64,000 nt of DNA from contig NZ_AUCM01000003.1 of NCBI RefSeq assembly GCF_000429765.1, positions 1 to 64,000 of the forward strand. The letters run 5' to 3'. This stretch comes from Gemmobacter nectariphilus DSM 15620 (lineage in GTDB: Bacteria > Pseudomonadota > Alphaproteobacteria > Rhodobacterales > Rhodobacteraceae). The notes beneath the pieces are model-generated. The model saw only the letters and a list, made by a program, of their open reading frames with translations, had not been told where the DNA came from and searched no databases. The position numbers and the translations under genes were made by a program. Numbering within the stretch: the first letter of the stretch is position 1; every line of letters begins with the position of its first letter. Positions 1-8,214 of this stretch are shown here, piece by piece.

Positions 1-99
1 TCGGCACGCCTTACAACGGTGGCCCTGGCCAACAAGATGGCACGGATCTGCTGGGCCGTGATGGCACGGAAAACCGTCTACGGAGAAGCAGCCGCATAG
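1..99 (+). CDS. IS110-family transposase, C-terminal fragment (cut by window edge)
   Basis: Frame 1 is open from base 1 to a TAG at 97-99. It ends in a peptide containing VALANKMARICWAVMAR, the alanine-rich tail typical of IS110/IS1111 (Transposase_20) proteins. The catalytic DEDD and serine regions would lie upstream, outside the window, so integrity cannot be judged. No gene follows in the same direction for 1.8 kb. The family call rests on this short tail only. Confidence 0.65.
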   Translation, partial: SARLTTVALANKMARICWAVMARKTVYGEAAA

Positions 100-352
100 A
101 ATACGACGCACTGGCGTCGCAACAGTTCGGAGGGTCTGCCCAAGAAGCGTGATGACTACCGGTTTTGCCGGGGATCAGGAAAACCCGTTCGCGAGACAGC
201 GCCCAAAAGCGCGATGATTTGATAGGGACCATGATCCGCGGATATCATCAGGGCCCGCGGCCAACCGGCCGCACTACGAGGCCGGACATATGCAAGCACC
301 CAACCGGATTCGACGCGCTTTGAGGAAAGACTTGACGAAGGGGGTGTCCACA
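1..352 (+). mobile_element. Right end of an IS110-family insertion sequence (partial)
   Basis: The window opens inside an insertion sequence. The last 32 codons of an IS110-type transposase are present, followed by about 250 bases of non-coding DNA as far as a GGGGGTGTCCACATA stretch near 338-352. IS110 elements commonly have a long untranslated tail and lack terminal inverted repeats, so the outer end is an estimate. No target duplication can be checked because the left half lies outside the window. Confidence 0.55.
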
Positions 353-573
353 TATGCGCGCGAGGCCGATTGCACCGGATCCTGCACCGGCTGCCGTCCT
401 TGGACGGTCGGCACGGTGCGTGATGGTGAGATGGCAGGCCAGAAGGGGGGCGCGGCGCGCGCTGGACAAGGCTGTGCTCTGCCAGTCTGATCGCGCAGAT
501 TCGGACAGGGCGCCGGTCGGGGCGGCAAGGGGGTGCGCCCCGGGCCTCTGTCGGGCGCGCTCCTCGGATCGCC
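353..573. other. Gene-free stretch between the IS remnant and puuD
   Basis: These 220 bases lie downstream of puuD (minus strand) and beyond the apparent IS end. I see no reading frame with a ribosome site, no tRNA and no clear terminator. The bases are GC-rich, and frames here look like chance openings. Confidence 0.5.
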
Positions 574-1800
574 TTAGCCCTCGGTGGCGGCGCGGAACCA
601 GCGGCGGATTGCTGCGCGTTCCTGAGCTTCCATGTAGCTCAGGTTCGCCGGCGGCATCGCGTGGGTCAGCCCGGCCTGCAACCAGATCTCGCGCGCGTGT
701 CTTGCCACGGCTTCGGGGCTGTCCAGCACGACGCCCTTGGGCGCCCAGGCAAGACCGTCCCAGCCCGGCTCGGCGGCATGGCACATCGAGCAGCGGCCCA
801 TCACGATATCCGCGACCTCGGTAAAACCCTCGGCGGCGGCGAAGCGGGCAGGGGCGCCGGTCAGGGCGGCAGCATCGTCATTGGCAAAGCGCAGGGGCGC
901 GGTCGAGAGCCACATGATGATCACGAACAGCACCGCCGTCACGCCCCATGTCCAGTGCGGATTGCCCAGGCGCGCGTGTTTCGTGTTGAACCAGTGCCGG
1001 ATCGTGACGCCCATCAGGAAGACGAGGCTGGCGATGATCCAGTTGAACTCGCTGGCAAAGGCCAGCGGGTAATGGTTCGACAGCATCAGGAAGATCACTG
1101 GCAGCGTCAGATAGTTGTTATGCGTGCTGCGCTGCTTGGCGATCTTGCCGTATTTCGCATCGGGCTTGCGGCCCGCCTGCAGGTCGGCCACCACGATGCG
1201 CTGGTTCGGCATGATGATGAAGAAGACGTTCGCCGACATGATCGAGGCGGTGAACGCCCCCAGATGCAGCATCGCCGCCCGGCCCGAGAAGACCGAGGTG
1301 TAGAAATACGCCATCGCCACCAGCACGACGAACAGCGCCACCATCACCAGCGTCTGGTTCGCGTTCACAAAGGTCTTGCAGATCTGGTTATAGGCCAGCC
1401 AGCCGAAGGCCAGCGAGCCAAGCGAGATCAAGACCGCGCCCCAGACCGGGATGTCCAGCACCTCGGGATCGACCAGAAAGAATTCGGCCCCCAGATAGTA
1501 GACCAGGCACAGCAGCGCAAAGCCCGACAGCCAGGTCGCATAGCTTTCCCACTTGAACCAGGTCAGATGTTCGGGCATCGCAGCGGGGGCGACCAGATAT
1601 TTGCGGATATGGTAGAACCCGCCGCCATGGACCTGCCATTCCTCGCCATGGGCGCCTTCGGGCAGGTCGGGCGCCTTGCGCAGCCCCAGATCCAGCGCGA
1701 TGAAATAGAAACTGGATCCGATCCAGGCGATGGCCGTGATCACATGCAGCCAGCGCACGGCGAATTCCGCCCAGGCCCCGAAAACGTAAAGGTCATACAT
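574..1800 (-). CDS. puuD: Membrane-bound urate oxidase with cytochrome c domain (PuuD)
   Basis: This 408-residue protein has about eight hydrophobic segments in its first 310 residues, matching the DUF989 membrane part of PuuD. A c-type haem domain follows, with the binding motif CSMCH at residues 337-341 and a likely axial methionine near 381 (AMPPAN). PuuD oxidises urate to 5-hydroxyisourate and passes electrons to the respiratory chain instead of to oxygen. The start has a GGAG ribosome site. It is divergent from a LysR gene 110 bases away, a common regulator-target layout. No other purine catabolism gene lies inside the window. Confidence 0.92.
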   Translation of the reverse strand: MYDLYVFGAWAEFAVRWLHVITAIAWIGSSFYFIALDLGLRKAPDLPEGAHGEEWQVHGGGFYHIRKYLVAPAAMPEHLTWFKWESYATWLSGFALLCLVYYLGAEFFLVDPEVLDIPVWGAVLISLGSLAFGWLAYNQICKTFVNANQTLVMVALFVVLVAMAYFYTSVFSGRAAMLHLGAFTASIMSANVFFIIMPNQRIVVADLQAGRKPDAKYGKIAKQRSTHNNYLTLPVIFLMLSNHYPLAFASEFNWIIASLVFLMGVTIRHWFNTKHARLGNPHWTWGVTAVLFVIIMWLSTAPLRFANDDAAALTGAPARFAAAEGFTEVADIVMGRCSMCHAAEPGWDGLAWAPKGVVLDSPEAVARHAREIWLQAGLTHAMPPANLSYMEAQERAAIRRWFRAATEG

Positions 1801-1910
1801 CGCCCGATCTCCGCTGTTTGGCGCAGGCTATACCGGCGCGCACTTTTCTGTTAGCACAGGCAATCGCCAAGCAGTTTCAAGCCGATGCGAAAAATGCCCG
1901 AAGGGCGGCC
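1801..1910. promoter_or_regulatory. Divergent puuD / lysR promoter region
   Basis: This 110-base region separates the starts of puuD (minus) and the LysR gene (plus). It must hold both promoters. A TATAGC -10-like hexamer occurs for puuD (complement of 1828-1833) but its -35 partner is poor. No unambiguous LysR T-N11-A site stands out. Confidence 0.4.
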
Positions 1911-2831
1911 ATGTCCTATGTGAACAATATCCGCATGTTCGTTCGTGTCTACGAATTGGGCAGCATGAGTGCGGCGGCACGCGATCAGCGCACCTCGCCG
2001 GCGGTCGCTTCGGCGCGAATCTCGGATCTGGAGAAGCATCTTGGCGTGCGGCTGTTCAACCGCACCACCCGCAGCCTGCAGCCGACCGAGAATGGCCGCC
2101 TGTTCTATGACGGTGCCCGCAAGGTGCTGGAGGCGATCGACGAGGCCGAGGCCGCCGTCGTCGATGCCGCGCAAAACCCGCGCGGGACGCTCTATGTCGC
2201 GGCGCCGCTGGGGGTGGGGCGGCGGCTGATCGCGCCGCTGGTGCCGGCCTTCAAGGACGAATGGCCGCTCATCGACCTGCGGCTGCGGCTGTCGGACCGG
2301 TCCATCGACGTGACGGCCGAGGGGCTGGACGTGGCCTTTCACCTTGGGATCCTCGAGGATTCCAACCTCAAGGTCCGGGTCATTGCCGATTGCCCGCGCC
2401 TATTGTGCGCGGCGCCGGCCTATATCGCCGCGCGGGGAATGCCCGACAGCGGCGCGGCGCTGGTGCGTGACCGGCATGATTGTTTGAACTTGCGCTTTCC
2501 CGGCGCGCGCGAGTTTCAGTGGACGCTGGTGACCCCCGATGGCCCGCAACGCTATGAAATCAGCGGGCCTTTCGAATCCGACGATGGCGATGTGCTGACC
2601 GGCTGGGCGCTGGCCGGGCGGGGGATCGTGCTGAAACCGCTGTTCGAGGTGGCAGACCATCTGCGATCGGGTGCGCTGGTGCCGGTGGCTGTCGCGACAC
2701 CGCCCTTGCCGGTGCAACTGTCCGCGCTGATGCCGCATCGGCGGCTCAAGGATCCGAAAACCCGCCTGCTGGTCGATTTCATGGCCTCGCGGATCAAGGC
2801 CGAACTTGTCTCAAGGGTCGAGGGGCTATGA
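1911..2831 (+). CDS. LysR-family transcriptional regulator
   Basis: The 306-residue product starts with a winged helix-turn-helix (about residues 1-60, containing FVRVYELGSMSAAARDQ and the recognition stretch ending in LFNRTTRSLQPTENG). A periplasmic-binding-protein-like effector domain follows from about 90 onward. The chosen ATG begins MSYVNNIRMF; an upstream extension to 1818 is open but lacks the domain pattern. It is divergent from puuD, so control of urate oxidation is a reasonable inference, but the effector cannot be read from sequence. Its stop overlaps the next gene by ATGA. Confidence 0.85.
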   Translation: MSYVNNIRMFVRVYELGSMSAAARDQRTSPAVASARISDLEKHLGVRLFNRTTRSLQPTENGRLFYDGARKVLEAIDEAEAAVVDAAQNPRGTLYVAAPLGVGRRLIAPLVPAFKDEWPLIDLRLRLSDRSIDVTAEGLDVAFHLGILEDSNLKVRVIADCPRLLCAAPAYIAARGMPDSGAALVRDRHDCLNLRFPGAREFQWTLVTPDGPQRYEISGPFESDDGDVLTGWALAGRGIVLKPLFEVADHLRSGALVPVAVATPPLPVQLSALMPHRRLKDPKTRLLVDFMASRIKAELVSRVEGL

Positions 2832-3235
2832 TCCGCGCCCTCGCAGCCCTTGTGTTGCTGGCCGGTCCCGCGGCGGCGGGCGATGCGCGTTTTGTCGGCG
2901 AATGGGCCTGCCGCAGCGATCATGCGGAACTGAACGGGGCGGGCAAGCGCATCTCGGGCTTTACCCGCAGTTTCCGGCTGATCCTCCTGGACGATGGCAC
3001 CTTTCTGGCCGAGGGGCGGCAGACGGGCTATGGCACGTTCCGCAGCTTTGGCGCCTGGCAGGTGCGGGGCGATACGATGACCGCACGCGGGGCCGAACGC
3101 GGCGGGTTTGGGCCGGGGCTTTTTACCCTGATGCTGAAGGCGATGGCCGATGGCACGCTGGTCGACATCTGGGAGATGAAGGACGACCGGGGCCGCGTGA
3201 CCGCCCGCACCGCCGATACCTGCACCCGGCGCTGA
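2828..3235 (+). CDS. Small secreted protein of unknown function
   Basis: The gene encodes 135 residues. The N-terminus is a clear Sec signal peptide with likely cleavage after the AAA near residue 17. The mature part is about 117 residues, looks beta-rich, and has two cysteines (near residues 28 and 132) that could form one disulfide. It starts inside the LysR stop codon (ATGA), so the two are translationally coupled. I do not recognise a family; a small lipocalin-like or DUF fold is possible. Confidence 0.7.
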   Translation: MIRALAALVLLAGPAAAGDARFVGEWACRSDHAELNGAGKRISGFTRSFRLILLDDGTFLAEGRQTGYGTFRSFGAWQVRGDTMTARGAERGGFGPGLFTLMLKAMADGTLVDIWEMKDDRGRVTARTADTCTRR

Positions 3236-3254
3236 CCCTGGCCACGGCGCGCCT

Positions 3255-3277
3255 CCCTCCCCCCTTGTGGGGGAGGG
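3255..3277. terminator. Bidirectional hairpin between convergent genes
   Basis: CCCTCCCCC at 3255-3263 pairs perfectly with GGGGGAGGG at 3269-3277 around a 5-base loop. It lies between the stops of the secreted protein gene and metZ. There is no long T run, so terminator function is inferred from position and stem strength. Confidence 0.55.
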
Positions 3278-3293
3278 ATGGGGTGGGGGGGCC

Positions 3294-4475
3294 TCAGGCC
3301 GCGTCCAGCCCGCGCATCAGATCGGCGATCAGATCGTCCGCATCCTCCAGCCCGACCGACAGGCGGATCAGGCCCGGCGTGATCCCCAGTGCATCCTTCT
3401 GGTCCTGCGGCAGGCGCTGATGCGTCGTGGTGGCCGGATGCGTCGCGATGGTTTTCGCATCGCCCAGGTTGTTCGAGATCTTGGCAATCTCCAGCGCGTT
3501 CATGAAGCGGAACGCCGCCTCTTTTCCGCCTGCCACGTCAAAGGCCACCATCGTGCCGCCAGACCCCATCTGCCGCATCGCCAGATCGTGCTGGGGATGC
3601 GAGGGCAGGCCCGGATAGATCAGCCGCGGCACCTTGGGGTGGCCTTGCAGCGCCTTGGCGATGGTCAGCGCGCTGTCGGCCATCGCCCGGCAGCGCAGAT
3701 CCAGCGTCGCCATGCCGTTCAGCATGATCCAGGCGGTGAAGGGGCTCATGGCGGCGCCGGTATGTTTCAGATAGGGCTCGGCCACCTTGCGCACGAAGTG
3801 CTGCGTGCCGCAGATCACCCCGCCAAGCGCGCGGCCCTGACCGTCGATATGCTTGGTCGTCGAATAGACCACCACATCGGCGCCCTGGTCCACCGCGCGG
3901 GAAAAGATCGGCGTGGCGAACACGTTGTCCACGATCACCAGCGCGCCAGCCGCATGGGCAATTTCGGAGACGCCTGAAATATCAACCAGTTCCAGCGTGG
4001 GGTTCGACATCGACTCGAAGAACACCGCCTTGGTTCCCGGCGTGACCGCCGCGCGCCACTGGTCCAGATCGGCGCCATCGACAAAGGTCACCCGAACGCC
4101 ATAGCGGGTCAGCACCTCTTCGAGGATGTAAAGGCACGATCCGAACAGCGCCCGCGACGAGACGACATGATCCCCCGCCTTCAGCAGCGAGGTCAGCGCG
4201 CCATTGACGGCGGCCATGCCGCTGGCGGTGGCAAAGGCATCCTCGGTGCCTTCCAGCGCCGCGATGCGGTCCTCGAACATTCGTGTCGTCGGGTTGCCAT
4301 AGCGGGCATAGATGAATTCATCCGGCCCCGACTGGAGGAACCGCGCCTCGGCCTGTTCGGCGCTGTCATAGGCAAAGCCCTGCGTGAGGAATATCGCCTC
4401 GGCCATCTCGCCATACTGGCTGCGGCGGCTGCCCTCGTGGACCAGTTTCGTGCGTGTCTTCCAGCTGTCGGCCAT
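3294..4475 (-). CDS. metZ: O-succinylhomoserine sulfhydrylase (MetZ)
   Basis: The 393-residue enzyme belongs to the Cys/Met metabolism PLP family. It makes homocysteine from O-succinyl- or O-acetylhomoserine and sulfide in methionine synthesis. The PLP lysine is K208 in YSTTKHIDGQG, and ARYGNPT plus the SVGLED C-terminus fit the family. I chose the ATG at 4475 because a GGGGG ribosome site precedes it; a GTG at 4505 would lie inside the leader hairpin. The SAM-II riboswitch and attenuator directly upstream support a methionine biosynthesis role and predict repression when SAM is plentiful. MetZ rather than cystathionine gamma-synthase is the best fit. Confidence 0.92.
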   Translation of the reverse strand: MADSWKTRTKLVHEGSRRSQYGEMAEAIFLTQGFAYDSAEQAEARFLQSGPDEFIYARYGNPTTRMFEDRIAALEGTEDAFATASGMAAVNGALTSLLKAGDHVVSSRALFGSCLYILEEVLTRYGVRVTFVDGADLDQWRAAVTPGTKAVFFESMSNPTLELVDISGVSEIAHAAGALVIVDNVFATPIFSRAVDQGADVVVYSTTKHIDGQGRALGGVICGTQHFVRKVAEPYLKHTGAAMSPFTAWIMLNGMATLDLRCRAMADSALTIAKALQGHPKVPRLIYPGLPSHPQHDLAMRQMGSGGTMVAFDVAGGKEAAFRFMNALEIAKISNNLGDAKTIATHPATTTHQRLPQDQKDALGITPGLIRLSVGLEDADDLIADLMRGLDAA

Positions 4476-4490
4476 GGCGGACCCCCGTAG

Positions 4491-4531
4491 AAAAGCCCCG
4501 GACACCAGAGGCGCCGGGGCGAACCGGGGCT
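4491..4531 (-). terminator. Attenuator hairpin of the metZ leader
   Basis: Read on the minus strand, AGCCCCGG (4531-4524) pairs with CCGGGGCT (4501-4494), and the second arm runs straight into TTTT (4494-4491). The 22-base loop also contains CCTCT (4511-4507), which could pair with AGAGG (4536-4532) at the 3' edge of the riboswitch core. The hairpin sits 16 bases before the metZ ATG and is a good candidate expression platform. Confidence 0.6.
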
Positions 4532-4586
4532 CCTCTTTAGCGGTTTGTTTAACGTGGCCCGCAATCCGGAAAACAAAGCGCCACAG
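4532..4586 (-). ncRNA. SAM-II riboswitch (metA motif) upstream of metZ
   Basis: The minus strand carries the SAM-II arrangement: GTGGC (4584-4580) pairing with GCCAC (4558-4554), the conserved run ACGTTAAACAAA, and CGCTAAAGAGG near 4542-4532. TTTGTTT in the first loop (4577-4571) can pair with AAACAAA (4550-4544), forming the diagnostic pseudoknot. SAM-II elements are known upstream of metA, metX and metZ in alphaproteobacteria. Position, orientation and downstream gene all agree. Confidence 0.88.
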
Positions 4587-4591
4587 ATGCG

Positions 4592-4620
4592 GCGATACGC
4601 CCAGGCGCGCCGAAGGTCAA
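4592..4620 (-). promoter_or_regulatory. Predicted metZ promoter
   Basis: On the minus strand TTGACC (4620-4615) and TATCGC (4597-4592) are separated by 17 bases. The expected transcription start near 4585 coincides with the first paired base of the riboswitch. The -35 box contains the stop codon of the upstream gene, so metZ need not depend on read-through. Confidence 0.6.
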
Positions 4621-4994
4621 GGGACAGCTGGGCCGACCGGCGTGTCCTGGCTGAACAGGTTGATCCACCCGCCCCCCTGCCGCTGCCAGAGCGAGGAGAC
4701 GAACATCACCTCGTCAGTATCGCAGCCCGGGCGGCGGAAGGTGGCACGATAGGCCAGCAGCGCCAGATCCGGGGCAGGGGCCAGAACGCGGGGGGCGTCC
4801 AGCCGAAAGGCGGCCACGCTTGGCCCGCCCGCCAGCTGGCCGACATGATCGTCACGCCCGGCAAAGCCCGTGGGATAGACGCCCAGAAACCCCGGTGCCA
4901 GCGCGGCCGCATCCGCCGCCGCATCGCCAGCGACCAAGGCCTGCCAGACGGCGGTTTCGGCGGCCAGAAGCTCGTCCAGCACTGTCTGTGTCAT
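4617..4994 (-). CDS. SnoaL/DUF4440-like (NTF2-fold) protein
   Basis: The product has 125 residues. The pattern LLAAETAVWQALVAGD near the N-terminus, FLGVYPTGFAGRDDHV in the middle and a WINLFSQDTP end fits the NTF2/SnoaL-like superfamily of small cone-shaped proteins. The substrate or role is unknown. It lies directly upstream of the metZ leader in the same direction, and its stop codon lies in the predicted metZ -35 box. No signal peptide or membrane segment is visible. Confidence 0.65.
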   Translation of the reverse strand: MTQTVLDELLAAETAVWQALVAGDAAADAAALAPGFLGVYPTGFAGRDDHVGQLAGGPSVAAFRLDAPRVLAPAPDLALLAYRATFRRPGCDTDEVMFVSSLWQRQGGGWINLFSQDTPVGPAVP

Positions 4995-5117
4995 TCAGCC
5001 CCCGGTGCTCGGCCCCGCCGCCAGCTTGCCGCAGCGCGCTGGCGATGAAAAGCCGCCCCTTGCAGCGCGGGGCATTTCGGCCCAGCTTCTCCCCGTGAAC
5101 AGCCCCGGAGACCTGCC

Positions 5118-5828
5118 ATGACCGCGCCCATCGACCTTTATTACTGGCCCACGCCGAACGGCTGGAAAATCTCGATCGCGCTCGAGGAAATGGGGCTGCC
5201 GTATAACGTGCATCTGGTCAACATCGGGGCGGGCGAACAGTTCGATCCCGAATTCCTCAAGATCGGTCCGAACAACCGCATGCCGGTGATCGTCGATCCC
5301 GAAGGGCCGGACGGGATGCCGGTGTCGATCTTTGAATCCGGGGCGATCTTGCAATATCTCGCGCGCAAGACCGGCAAGTTCTATGGCACGACCGAACGCG
5401 ACCGGATTTCGGTGGACCAATGGCTGATGTGGCAGATGGGCGGCGTCGGGCCAATGGCCGGACAGGCCCACCATTTCCTGTCCTATGCGCCGCAACTGGA
5501 CCCGCCGCAGGTGCTGCCCTATGCACAGGACCGCTACCGCAACGAGGTCGCGCGGCTTTACGGCGTGCTGGATCGGCGGCTGGCCCAGTCCGAATTCGTC
5601 GCGGGCGGGTTCGTGTCGATTGCCGACATGGCGATCTGGCCCTGGGCGATCCTGTGGCAGCGGCAGGAACAGACGCTGGACGACAAGCCCCACATGGCCC
5701 GCTGGCTTGCCGCGCTGGAGTCGCGTCCGGGCTTTGCCGCCGGCAAGGCGCTGGCCGCCGACAAGCGCAGCACGGCGCCGATGGACAAGCAGGCGCAACA
5801 GGTGCTGTTCGGCAAGCGCCAGGGGTGA
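5118..5828 (+). CDS. Glutathione S-transferase family protein (YfcG/Nu-class-like)
   Basis: The 236-residue protein has a thioredoxin-fold N-domain (about 1-85) and a helical C-domain (about 95-210). The N-terminal YYWPTPNGWKISIALEE motif matches the Nu class, where Thr and Asn of the TPNG stretch replace the usual catalytic Tyr or Ser. Nu-class enzymes such as E. coli YfcG act mainly as glutathione-dependent disulfide reductases. SNRMPVIVD and FESGAILQYLA equivalents are present (PNNRMPVIVDP, ESGAILQYLA) and mark the glutathione site. It stands alone on the plus strand between minus-strand genes. Confidence 0.88.
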   Translation: MTAPIDLYYWPTPNGWKISIALEEMGLPYNVHLVNIGAGEQFDPEFLKIGPNNRMPVIVDPEGPDGMPVSIFESGAILQYLARKTGKFYGTTERDRISVDQWLMWQMGGVGPMAGQAHHFLSYAPQLDPPQVLPYAQDRYRNEVARLYGVLDRRLAQSEFVAGGFVSIADMAIWPWAILWQRQEQTLDDKPHMARWLAALESRPGFAAGKALAADKRSTAPMDKQAQQVLFGKRQG

Positions 5829-5861
5829 GGGCAGGGCGATCGCCCGGCGCGGCGCAAGGGG

Positions 5862-5878
5862 GCGGGGGTCACCCCGCC
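5862..5878. repeat. 17-base palindromic element, copy 1
   Basis: GCGGGGGTCACCCCGCC occurs here and again at 11771-11787. Each copy is near-perfectly self-complementary and lies at a junction of convergent genes. This copy overlaps the last codons of the lysoplasmalogenase gene. It may serve as a bidirectional terminator. Confidence 0.5.
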
Positions 5879-6513
5879 ACGGCCCCCCACAGGATCAGCG
5901 CCTGACCGCCCCAGTAAAGCGGCCACAGCGTGCGGCTGGCCAGCAGCTGCGCGCCAGCGGCGTTCAGCCGGAACACCCGCAGCGCCAGGATCACGTCCGA
6001 GACCAGGAACAGCGCCGCCCCGATCCGCATCAACGCCTGTCCGGGCCCCGCGGGCAGCAGGGCCGCCGCCACCGCCATGGCCCCGATCACCAGCCCATAG
6101 CCCCGGACCGGCCAGCGCAGCGCGCCGGTGTGGGGCGCAAGCCAGACCTCGGTCGAGGCGATCAGCATCAGCAGCCCCGCGATGACCACCCAGCCCGCGC
6201 CCCCCGGCGCAACGGGCGCGCCGAAACTGCCCAGGAATGCGGCCACATAGGCCAGATGCCCCAGCGCAAAGGCCGCCATCCCGACCAGAAACCACCGCGT
6301 TCCGGGGCGTGACAGGGCAAAATCACCGGCCGAACCCAGCGCAAGGCCCAGCACGATCCAGACCGGCGCCCCCGTGGCCAAGCCGGCCAGCGCCAGCGCC
6401 GCTGTAGACAGGGTCTTGATCAGGCTGGCCTGCCAGCTGCCCCTGGCCCCGGCATGGGCCAGCCCATACCACAGGGCAGCCAGCGCAGCCGCGGACCAAA
6501 GCCCCGCGATCAC
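5869..6513 (-). CDS. Lysoplasmalogenase family membrane protein (YhhN/TMEM86)
   Basis: This 214-residue protein has about eight transmembrane helices and the two aspartate-bearing family motifs, GSAGDFALS near residue 65 and LFLVSDVILA near residue 175. YhhN proteins hydrolyse the vinyl ether bond of lysoplasmalogens in animals; the substrate in bacteria is uncertain. The start is a GTG that overlaps the YciB stop (GTGA), so the two are coupled. The longer upstream open frame is only a shadow of yciB. Confidence 0.8.
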   Translation of the reverse strand: MIAGLWSAAALAALWYGLAHAGARGSWQASLIKTLSTAALALAGLATGAPVWIVLGLALGSAGDFALSRPGTRWFLVGMAAFALGHLAYVAAFLGSFGAPVAPGGAGWVVIAGLLMLIASTEVWLAPHTGALRWPVRGYGLVIGAMAVAAALLPAGPGQALMRIGAALFLVSDVILALRVFRLNAAGAQLLASRTLWPLYWGGQALILWGAVAG

Positions 6514-7115
6514 CCCTGATCGTCCGCGATGCCATAGCGGCGCACCAGCCCGCCCTGCGCCATGAAAAAGGCGAACAGTGCGATCGGCAGGCCAAAGGTC
6601 TTGAAGCTGACCCAGGCATCGGTGGACATCAGCCGCCAGATCGCCTCGTTCGCCACGGCCAGCCCGGCAAAGAACAGCGCCATGCGGCGGGTCAGCGCCA
6701 TCCAGCCCTGATGCTGCATGGGCATCACCTCGCCCATCAGCGCTGCCATATAGGATTGGCCGCGCATCAGGCCAAAGCCAAGGATGCCGGCAAACAGCGC
6801 ATAGATGATTGTCGGCTTCATCTTGAAGAAGGTCTCGTCGTTCAGCCAGACGGTCAGCCCGCCGAACACGACGACCAGCACCAGCGTCAGCCCCTGCATC
6901 CGCGAGATCTTGCCCGTCAGCGCCCACAGGATCAGCGAGCAGACCACCATCAGCGGGATGAACGCCGCCGTCACGACGACAAAGCCGGAATAGTCGGTGC
7001 CGCCGATGGTAAAGACATGGTCCTTCCAGCGGCTGTAGCCAAAGAAGAACGCGATGACGGGGCCAAGCTCCAGCGCCATCTTTACCCAGGGGCTAATCTT
7101 GCGGTCGTCTGCCAT
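6510..7115 (-). CDS. yciB: Inner-membrane septation/permeability protein YciB (IspZ)
   Basis: The product has 201 residues with five to six membrane helices. The N-terminal LELGPVIAFFFGYSR, the central KMKPTIIYALFAGILGFGL and the C-terminal KTFGLPIALFAFFMAQ stretches are hallmarks of the YciB family (IspZ in Shigella). The family is linked to envelope integrity and cell division. It lies 6 bases after the DMT gene stop and overlaps the lysoplasmalogenase start. ftsY-DMT-yciB-yhhN therefore reads as one minus-strand cluster. Confidence 0.93.
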   Translation of the reverse strand: MADDRKISPWVKMALELGPVIAFFFGYSRWKDHVFTIGGTDYSGFVVVTAAFIPLMVVCSLILWALTGKISRMQGLTLVLVVVFGGLTVWLNDETFFKMKPTIIYALFAGILGFGLMRGQSYMAALMGEVMPMQHQGWMALTRRMALFFAGLAVANEAIWRLMSTDAWVSFKTFGLPIALFAFFMAQGGLVRRYGIADDQG

Positions 7116-7121
7116 ATGTCC

Positions 7122-8021
7122 TCAGCCTGCCAGTTGCACGATCACGGCACCTGCCGCGATCAGGGTCATCAGGGCCACCCTGCGCGGCCCGGTGCTTTCG
7201 CCCAGCACCGCCCAGCCGATCAGCGCGGCAAAGACGGTCGAGGTCTCGCGCAGCACCGCCGCCTCGCCGACAGTGCCGATGCGGGTGGCGATCAGGATGG
7301 CGCCAAAGCTGATATAAGCGACCAGCGCGCCCAGAACAGCCTTTTTCGCGAACGGCCAGCGGTCGGCGCGCGGCAGCGCCACCATACGGCGCCGCGCCAG
7401 CAGCGGCATCAGGAAACCATCCAGAAGGAAGAACCATGCCAGAAAGGTGAACGGATCGGGCGGCTGGCGGATCGCCCAGGCGTCATAGGTGGTATAGGCA
7501 GCGACAAAGCCGCCGGTGATCACCGCAAGGCCAAGCGCGGGCAGCAGTGTGTCGCGGTTGTCCGTAACATGGCGCAGGTTATAGGCGGCCAGGCCGAAGA
7601 TCCCCGCCAGCAGCACCCCCAGCCCCAGCCATTGCCCGCCGCTGAACTGCTCGCCAAAGACCAGACCGGCGCCCAGCACGGTGAACAGCGGCCCCGTGCC
7701 GCGCACGACCGGATAGACCACGGTATAGGCGCCGCGCGCATAGCTTGCCGCCTGCACCATCTTGTAGCCGGCATGGATCAGGAAGGCGCCGCCAAAGATC
7801 GGCCACATATGCGGCTCGGGCCAGGGCACGACGAACAGCGCAAAGGGCAGCGCCATCAGCGCATAGGCCAGGTCGATCCCGCCGCGCATCAGCCAGGGAT
7901 CGAACCGGCCCTTTTGCAACGCCCCGAACAGCGCATGGGAAAAGGCCGCCAGCAGCGCGAGCCACAGCGCTGCCTGACGTCCGGCATCGGTGCCTTCGAG
8001 GGAAAGAAGCAGCTCGGTCAT
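7122..8021 (-). CDS. EamA/DMT-family transporter
   Basis: The protein has 299 residues and about ten hydrophobic helices arranged as two EamA halves (about 10-140 and 160-295). The second half ends in the typical ETSTVFAALIGWAVLGE helix. DMT proteins export amino acids, metabolites or drugs; the substrate is not readable. The ATG at 8021 is chosen because upstream codons encode a proline/arginine-rich non-membrane tract and cross the intergenic repeat. It is followed after 6 bases by yciB. Confidence 0.82.
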   Translation of the reverse strand: MTELLLSLEGTDAGRQAALWLALLAAFSHALFGALQKGRFDPWLMRGGIDLAYALMALPFALFVVPWPEPHMWPIFGGAFLIHAGYKMVQAASYARGAYTVVYPVVRGTGPLFTVLGAGLVFGEQFSGGQWLGLGVLLAGIFGLAAYNLRHVTDNRDTLLPALGLAVITGGFVAAYTTYDAWAIRQPPDPFTFLAWFFLLDGFLMPLLARRRMVALPRADRWPFAKKAVLGALVAYISFGAILIATRIGTVGEAAVLRETSTVFAALIGWAVLGESTGPRRVALMTLIAAGAVIVQLAG

Positions 8022-8079
8022 CGCAGCCGTGTCGCGGGGGGGGGGCGGGAAGTTCGGGGGTTTTCCACCCCGTCGCCGG

Positions 8080-8140
8080 CTGGTTCTTGAACCAGTGGCG
8101 AACAACCGGCAACCCCCAGAGGATATTTGGGGACAGAGGA
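8080..8140 (-). repeat. GGATATTT intergenic element, copy a
   Basis: Between ftsY and the DMT gene, the minus strand reads TCCTCTGTCCCCAAATATCC, a G-run, and then the hairpin CTGGTTC-TT-GAACCAG (plus coordinates 8080-8095). The core on the plus strand is CCCCCAGAGGATATTTGG at 8113-8130. It follows the ftsY stop in the direction of transcription. Five further copies occur in this window. Confidence 0.6.
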
Positions 8141-8214
8141 ATGAGTACGGCGGCGATCCCCGAAGGAGGCGGGCGGCGAGTCCTGAGGGCGGCGAGACGC
8201 GCGGCCCGGCCGCG

